Shown here piece by piece: positions 57,818-64,000 of a stretch of 64,000 bases of DNA. The notes under the pieces are model-generated. The model was given only the letters and a program-made list of their open reading frames with translations, searched no databases and had not been told where the DNA came from. Position 1 is the stretch's first letter; every line of letters begins with the position of its first letter. The DNA comes from Atkinsonella hypoxylon (Eukaryota; Ascomycota; Sordariomycetes; Hypocreales; Clavicipitaceae), in the NCBI GenBank assembly GCA_000729835.1, contig JFHB01000004.1:372001-436000 (forward strand), read 5' to 3'. The position numbers and the translations under genes are program-made.

Positions 57818-59522
57818 ATGCAGCTGGTGCTCTCCTGAGCTTCATTATTTCCGAGAAGCGCACACTATGTGCTGCCAATGGCTCGCAAGTGAGGGAAGGA
57901 GTGATGCAACGTAGGGAGAAATCGTCCCAACCAGTCTTTTCCTCTTTTCTGGTAAGCTTATTAGTTATCTACCTACCTAACCCAGGGCCGCTGGCTGCAC
58001 CGGGCTGATCCTTGCTACCTTGGTCCAACCAAACCCACTTGTGAACTTGGCACGGGATGTTTGATATGAGACAATCCGCAAGGGGATTCTGCGAATGGAT
58101 GAACAAAATACAGCGACAACGATTTCACAGTGTGCAACACAACCGACTTGGCGTTTCGGCAGCACGTCTCAATGACGAAGTTCAGGGAGATAGCTGAATG
58201 ATTGTTCTAATCGCAGTTATGCGACCTGCTTGAAGCCTGCTGCCTGTCGATAGAACGGATATGCAAGCACGGCTGGGCGATTGCCCATTGACTGTGTCAT
58301 GTGTTTTGGGTTGCGGGTAAAAATAAAATAAAATAAGAGTCGTTATATTCATTTATTAAAAGCATCATAGAGTGACAGAGATGTCTCGCTTGACTTGGCA
58401 GTTTGGTTCGTGTTATTCCCCACCGGAAGGATCTGTGGCATCAGGAAGCAGACAAACACCAGGACAGCCTACGTTGTACGGATCACACTTCCCAAACAAG
58501 CAGCTCGACTGTAGCGACATTGTGGGACAGCTTGCTGTGAAAGCAGAGTTAAAAGCACTTTCGCGATGGTGGAGATGGAAGCGAGCTAGAACCACGGACA
58601 GATGTCAGAAGAGATGTCAGGAGAATGATGAATTTTATATTTTAAATTACCGCTCCTCATGGTAGAACTGCCAAGAAAGGTAGAAATGGTCCGAGATAAA
58701 TGGGGCTGCGAGGTCGGCGGCGACGGGGAACACTCAGTCATCATCACGCTGTAATATCAACTTTACTCAGCATATTGCTCAGCATTATTGCGACCTGACT
58801 AGATAGGAAGACATGATTGAGTAAAGCGCAGTAAACTCATCGGCCTTGTGTTGTTTGCACAAGTTTCATGCAGGCGAACACGATCTAATCGGCGTAAGGA
58901 TTTGTGGCCAGTACTCCGTACAGTCAGTACGTTTTCCATGTTCGGAATGGCCGTGTTCCGGTCGAGTCTGTCACATTGGTTTCAGTCAAAGATAGACCGG
59001 CGACACGAGAGACGTCTCAGACAGATACGGACTCCCAGTAGGTACCTATGCACGCGGAGGATCGCATTGACAGGACCTTCCACTTTCGCCTGCGGAATGG
59101 ACTCGGTGGTAATTACCAGGTCAGTAAGGTGTGTTAGGCAAAAGCGCGTGATGGGAGAACCAACTTTCAAAGATGCAGCGTTTCCTTTCTCGTCTGCGAC
59201 ACAGGCCATGGTGGAGGAATCAAAGTTAAAAGGGCCACTGGGTTTTTTTAGGCGAGCGAATGTTCAATCACCTGAGCTTGTTTGCTCAATGCCCGCAGGA
59301 GCGCTCTTGCTACACAGGCACAGGTACAGGTGCGTGCAGGTGCCACCAACACAGTGGACTGCAGGTGGGCTGCCAAGAAATTGCCAGCCAAGGGGCGGGA
59401 TCCATTGCATGATAGATAGATCAATGAATCAATGAGTCGCAGTATCCATCTAGAAGTTGTCGTGTAAAAGTTTTAATTTCCTTTTTGCCATCCAGCTATA
59501 TCCGAAAAATGGGTATATATAG

Positions 59523-59542
59523 GGTATTATATATATAATACC
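59523..59542. repeat. 20-base perfect palindrome
   Basis: GGTATTATAT and its exact complement meet at the centre to give a 20-base palindrome, inside an AT-rich stretch with TATATA words. Confidence 0.9.
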
Positions 59543-59723
59543 TTGGGTGTGATTTCGGTCTAATCAAACCACTAATTTTGCCCGGTCAAATAAGAGTGAA
59601 CCGCTTCTATCAAGAAGCACTGAACACGTGTTCGAAGTTGGAACTATGGATGCTTTAATTTCTGTTCGGGGAAATGTCCGTACTGTGCTGAGATAGGACG
59701 CTACGACATGATAATGTAGTTAT

Positions 59724-59756
59724 TAAAAAAATAAAAAATAAAAAAATAAAAATAAA

Positions 59757-59795
<39 letters not shown>

Positions 59796-59820
59796 TATAC
59801 ATATATACATATACATATAA
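59724..59820. repeat. A/T-rich plus (AC)16 and (ATATAC) microsatellite
   Basis: A compound simple repeat: AAAAAATA-type units, then 32 bases of AC (59758-59789), then ATATAC/ATATAT units up to about 59820. Confidence 0.95.
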
Positions 59821-60778
59821 ACAAGATAACGAGATGGAGATAGCAAGTCAAGTAAAGCCTCGATTGGTCGAACGATTACTAGCCCAAAGACATGTCTTGA
59901 TTTGTCGCACCAAACGCGTTCAGGGAAGCTGATTTAGCGAACCAGGGGCAGGCGCGAACCAGAGTCAGCATCTGGATATGAACTGCACTGCACAAATCAG
60001 CTGACCAACCAGCTGAGCGTTAGCTGCCCAAGCAATCGACAGCAGTTCAAGAGCACGCATAACCACATAGAGAAACAGACGGAGCGAATGTGTAGACACA
60101 AGTCCCGCTTATCTAGGTATTTACCTTAGGTATTTGTTGTATCGACTCACAAGAAGGAAAATAGCCGAGTCCTGAAACTGCCTTCGCCTGCTGATTTCAT
60201 GGTCACCATGCGGCAGATCTATCGCATTGCTCATATATATATAGGCATAGTCCAGTGGTGATTCTCTTGCTCGACGTCGACTGGGGGAAAGAGCGAGTCA
60301 TCGACACTCAAAGAAACAACAGGCCGCGCGTGCCGTGAACGCTGCAAAACATGCATTCTTCTCTGGACCTACCTTGATATCCATCTCGCTTTACAATGCA
60401 GAGTGGCTTTATGGATCAATATCCATGGCTGGGAGGTAAAGTAGCAAACAACCGTCCTCCCGAGGGAGCCCGTTAGAATCGTATCTTTCTTTCAATCGTT
60501 AACCTACTCTGAGCCTTTTCTTTGCTCTCACCAGTCGCATCGTAGAACCTGACTAATTGGAATTTCCCACTAACACTGACTCCCTTCCACAGTTTTCAAG
60601 CATTTTGATAATTTAATTTGCAGCTGTTCTCACTGCTTTCACCGAGCAAACTTCCACGACTTTCTGCTTTTGGCTGTGTCCTTCTAATTCTAGTATATGG
60701 GTTCTCTCCTTCCATTACCCAAATCATGCATCAATTGACTATATAGACTCATCTGATGCTTACTCTTTGTTTATCACC

Positions 60779-62452
60779 ATGGCACCTGTTTTTGCTATAC
60801 GCCGCAAACTTATGGTTGCTGTTTGCCTTGCTCTGATCCTGATGTGTTGGCTGTACTCGGGAGGCCCATTTGACTTGGTATGCTTGAACGACATGACGAA
60901 ATCAACAGCTTGACTTTCCTTCAGGAAGCGGCTAACACAGATTATATTCTAGGGTCGTTTCGAAATAATCCTCCCGGTGCCATTGAAGCAACCAACTGAG
61001 GACGATTCCATACTACAAACTCCCAATATCACCAGCCATATCACTTCTGCCAGCGGTCAGAACACTCTTCACCCACAGGTCCGAACATCAAGATTCCACT
61101 TATTGATCCCAGCGAGCCGGTCAAATCTCCGGTTTTGCTACCATTTAGCATCTGCGTTGGTGAACAGATACCCAGTTCCAACACTCCTGGGCTGGAACGG
61201 CCAGGGTGAGTTTGACGCTGGCATAACGCACCTCGCCAAGCTGCGTGCTATGAAGAGGTATCTGCATTCACTAAATACCGAGGAGGAAGGAGACGATTTG
61301 GTCATGGTTGTGGACGGTTACGATGTCATACATCAACTGCCTCCAGAGGTAACTATTGAGCGATATTTTGAAATTGCAGCAAAAGCCAGCATAAACCTGG
61401 CTGAAAGACTGAAACTTTCGGCGGAAGAGATGGCATTGAGAAAAATGAAGCAAACAGTCTTTTTTGGCCCTGACAAGATATGTTGGCCGCCGGATCCGAA
61501 TGCAGCTCGTTGCTGGGCGGCACCAGCTTCGACACTGGGGACGGATCCTTTTGGTCCCGATAAAGGGCCCAACGACCTATTTGCGAAGGATCCCCGGTGG
61601 TTGAATTCGGGAACCATCATAGGCCCTGTCACGGATATGAGAAAAGTAGTAGACGCCGCGATAGTGGAAATTGACGCCACTTACGATACTGAATTTGAGT
61701 TATCCGACTCTGACCAATACTACTTGTCCAACATCTGGGGCCGACAAGAGTATTGGCGAACTCGGGTGATGCCCCATGGGGATGACTCCGAGGACGATCC
61801 CTCTGACCAGACCATTACAGAGATAAAAGCCAATGGCCAAGACACTGAGTTACACATGGCAATTGAATATGAATCATCTCTTTTCCAGACCAAGACCGGA
61901 AATGAACCCTTCATGGGTCATCTTCAATATAACCTGGCGAATCACTCAGCTAATATCAACATTGACCTATTTGCCCAGGGTGAACAATTCAGACCATATC
62001 CGGTCAGCATGCCCGACAATGTTCGCATGGTGCTGATGAAGCTGTTTGATTCCGTACCGGACGCGCACCCCGGGACATTAGCAGAAGAATGGATAAAGCT
62101 CGTCCATCTAGGCACAAACTTGGTCACCAAACATATATGGGGGCTATGGCATTGCACAGGCTCGAAGGAGTTTATCGACGGCGAGTACACCAGAATGTGG
62201 TTCTATCCGTTTGTAGAGACTCTTCTTCGCGAGTCTGTCAAGGCATCCCGTCGGGATGAGCCCATAGCAAGCAAATTGATTGATGGGCGACGATGGGTCC
62301 CGAAATGGGCATATCCCAAGGATGACACAAAGGACGAGCACGGGGGTGGGTGGTCGGACGAGAGCCCTGGCAGGTTTGTCACGTGGAAGGAGATGTGCGG
62401 GCATCATGAAGGTACATTATTCTGGGGCCAGCAAGCTACGGGCATGATATGA
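60779..62452 (+). CDS. PLOD-like glycosyltransferase, type II membrane protein
   Basis: Exons 60779-60877 and 60953-62452 give 532 residues. Exon 1 encodes a short basic N-terminus followed by a membrane anchor (KLMVAVCLALILMCWLY), making a type II secretory pathway protein. The lumenal domain resembles the glycosyltransferase domain of the PLOD1-3/procollagen-lysine family and related fungal proteins: SRFHLLIPASRSNLRFCYHL, PTLLGWNGQGEFDAGITHLA, LVMVVDGYDVIHQLPPEV (DxD-like metal site near residue 152), VFFGPDKICWPPDP, RWLNSGTIIGPVTDMRKVVD, and LSDSDQYYLSNIWG. Donor sugar and acceptor are unknown. Start at 60779 is chosen because it supplies the membrane anchor and joins in phase. A 75-base intron separates the anchor from the catalytic part. 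Confidence 0.87.
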
Positions 62453-63310
62453 ACGGCAACGGCGTTGTTGACCCGATGATGACTGGACCTCCTATGTCCA
62501 TCTAATTTCCCGGTGGAGTCCTTGCGGGTCCATTATGACGAGACGAGCGCTCATGTCCGTCAAGGTCAGGGTTGTCCAATGGCAATCGAGGGCATGGAAA
62601 CAATGAAGAAAGTCAAAAAGAGCTGTCTTACGTATCTTTAACCTATTATGCTTAGTCTCATGGATCCTAGAATTATAAACCACCGAAATTGGTTATTCCC
62701 AACCAAACCTAGTGATGCAGCCGCACGCCAAGGGGTGCGCCGCCTGCGCCATCGGGGATCGGGGATCGGGGATCTGCAATCGTTTTGTATTCCTCAGTGG
62801 CTCTCAGGACACTCGCTGAAGTGAATCAATGCATGCAAACTACGGTACTGCTGACAACGAAGAGGCTTGTGCCAGCATCATGGGGATGCAAGGGCTCTGA
62901 CTCGACGGGTTCAGGTGCACTTCGCTGTTCTTGAGCATCAGATGTGAACGACTGCATGAAGTGGCTTGGATGGGATGGTAAATGCTCTCATCATGTCGTG
63001 TCAATACAGCCGCTTGGAAGAGTGGTTGAGAACGAGGTTGCCTGCCCTCCGTGCGTGCCGAAATGTGGTTGCGTACGGAATAGTCCTGGCTATAATGCCG
63101 TCTCACTAGGCCCTGCCTCACCTTCGCATCCCATGACTGATACCATCTGTGATAGCCGATACTGCATCGCACATGGATTGTTGCATCGCGTTGTACATGC
63201 TCACTCGAACACACACAAGTCCTCAATTTGCATATCGCCCCAAGAAAAAAACCGTTGATAGATGCCAATAGATACAGAAACAAGTGAATAAATAGAACGC
63301 TCATTCAATG
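62453..63310. other. Spacer before the copper-ATPase 3' end
   Basis: Converging 3' ends. A 7-base tandem repeat ATCGGGG (three copies, about 62753-62774) is present. An open frame at 62840-63304 (minus) begins with a hydrophobic stretch but abuts the ATPase stop codon and has no known domain; not called as a gene. Confidence 0.5.
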
Positions 63311-64000
63311 TCATGCCTGCTCGGCGTCCAGGTCCTGCAACGGTACATATCCTTCCTCGCCCTTCTGACGTCTTGGGCCAAACATTTCCATTGTCCAGCC
63401 CACGAAGCCGCTGCCGCTCATCCAGCGAAGACCTCCCTCGTGTTCGGCTCCGGCCTCGTTCATCCATTGTGGTCGCTTCCAGAACTTGAGAAGCAGACTG
63501 CTCACAACCACGCTGACGCTGCTGCACGCCATGGCAAAGCCAGCCAGCATCGGGTGCATATGAAAGCCAAACGGCAAGAAAAAGCCCATGGCCACCGGAA
63601 GACCGACAATGTTGTAAACGCAAGCCCAGGCGAGGTTCAGCTTGATTCGGCGGAAGATGGTGCGCGTAAGATGCAGAGAGGCCGGGATGCTCATCAAATC
63701 CGTAGGCCGCATGAGCACCACATCTGCTGCTTCCATAGCCACATCTGTACCACTTGACATAGCGATTCCGACATCAGCGGTGGCCAGAGCGGGCGAGTCA
63801 TTGATACCGTCGCCGACCATCGCAACAATTTCTCCCTGAGATTGAATCTGCTTGATGATGGATTGCTTCTGGTCTGGGCTGATTCCGGCAAATACACAGT
63901 CCGGGGAGATTCCCACTGCTGCCGCCACGGCCAGAGCCGTCGTTCGCTGATCACCTGTCACAATTGCCGTCTTGATGCCCATTCGATGCAGCATGGCGAC
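63311..64000 (-). CDS. ccc2: Copper-transporting P-type ATPase, C-terminal part
   Basis: Only the last 229 codons are in the window; the gene continues past base 64000 to its start. The frame includes the P-domain end TGDQRTTALAVAAAVGI, the Cu-ATPase hinge VAMVGDGINDSPALATADVG, AMSSGTDVAMEAADVVLM and LHLTRTIFRRIKLNLAWACV, followed by two last membrane helices YNIVGLPVAMGFFLPFGF and MLAGFAMACSSVSVVVSSLL (with MACSS as in heavy-metal ATPases). After a short cytosolic tail it ends in EGYVPLQDLDAEQA. Such ATPases (Ccc2/ATP7) load copper into Golgi-located multicopper oxidases, for example Fet3. The match to the heavy-metal P1B family is firm; metal specificity cannot be checked because the metal-site helices lie beyond the edge. 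Confidence 0.93.
   Translation of the reverse strand, partial: VAMLHRMGIKTAIVTGDQRTTALAVAAAVGISPDCVFAGISPDQKQSIIKQIQSQGEIVAMVGDGINDSPALATADVGIAMSSGTDVAMEAADVVLMRPTDLMSIPASLHLTRTIFRRIKLNLAWACVYNIVGLPVAMGFFLPFGFHMHPMLAGFAMACSSVSVVVSSLLLKFWKRPQWMNEAGAEHEGGLRWMSGSGFVGWTMEMFGPRRQKGEEGYVPLQDLDAEQA

Larger units (their letters stand above)
56275..60778. other. Gene-poor divergent region, 4.5 kb
   Basis: The longest spacer of the window, between the transporter and the glycosyltransferase starts. It includes a perfect 15-base inverted repeat (56799-56831), CCTACC/TAGGTA words (56945-56995, 57190-57205, 57965-57980, 59037-59048, 60113-60135), a 9-base tandem repeat (57776-57817), a 20-base palindrome (59523-59542) and an A/T plus AC microsatellite (59724-59820). 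A 195-codon open frame at 58848-59435 has a non-ATG start and no known domains. I see no gene. Confidence 0.5.

Noticed and set aside
58848..59435. 195-codon open frame in the 4.5 kb spacer
   Set aside because: Non-ATG start, Arg/Cys/Ser-rich mixture without family resemblance, no splice-consistent neighbours.
62840..63304. Minus-strand open frame with hydrophobic start next to the Cu-ATPase end
   Set aside because: It begins directly after the ATPase stop on the same strand and shows no known domain; likely 3' untranslated sequence.

Overview
The window is nuclear DNA of a filamentous ascomycete (Pezizomycotina). Most genes carry short spliceosomal introns (about 48-200 bases, GT..AG, some with CTAAC/CTAAT branch points). 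The proteins are typical of the group: D-xylose reductase, a CSN12-like PCI protein, an IQGAP/Rng2-like protein, a choline-sulfatase-like enzyme and a sterol glucosyltransferase with ubiquitin-interacting motifs. Dispersed TAGGTAGGTACCTA-type repeats and long A-tracts in the spacers would suit a Sordariomycete, possibly Hypocreales, but the placement is an inference. No rRNA, tRNA, CRISPR array, transposase or virus-like gene was recognised.

Layout. 1-13.8 kb: CSN12-like PCI protein (+), BTB/POZ protein (-), sds22 (+), xylose reductase (-), peroxisomal ABC half-transporter (-). 17.4-26.6 kb: Psr1-type phosphatase (+), Sec61-beta (+) and a large sterol glucosyltransferase with VPS13-like and UIM regions (+). 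27.2-33.4 kb: small zinc-ribbon protein (-), phosphoserine aminotransferase (+), RNase P subunit Rpp1/p30 (+), Ser/Thr-rich putative secreted protein (-). 35.7-40.6 kb: DUF1295 membrane reductase-like protein (+), Mediator subunit 8 (-), choline-sulfatase-like enzyme (-). 43.3-52.6 kb: IQGAP/Rng2 (-) and DUF155/Rmd1 family protein (+). 55.0-64.0 kb: nucleotide-sugar/triose-phosphate-type transporter (-), PLOD-like glycosyltransferase (+) and the 3' end of a copper P-type ATPase (-) that runs off the right edge.

These are mostly unlinked housekeeping genes, not an operon or a biosynthetic cluster. Functional links are loose: Rpp1 and Mediator 8 act in RNA processing and transcription; Sec61-beta, the DMT transporter, the glycosyltransferase and the Cu-ATPase belong to the secretory pathway; the ABC transporter, sterol glucosyltransferase and DUF1295 protein to lipid metabolism; xylose reductase, aminotransferase and sulfatase to nutrient use. 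Long spacers (up to 4.5 kb) hold microsatellites, palindromes and homopurine tracts, with no gene I could support.

Exon boundaries were deduced by hand from reading frame, splice consensus and remembered family conservation. They are predictions; the least certain ends are stated in each entry.
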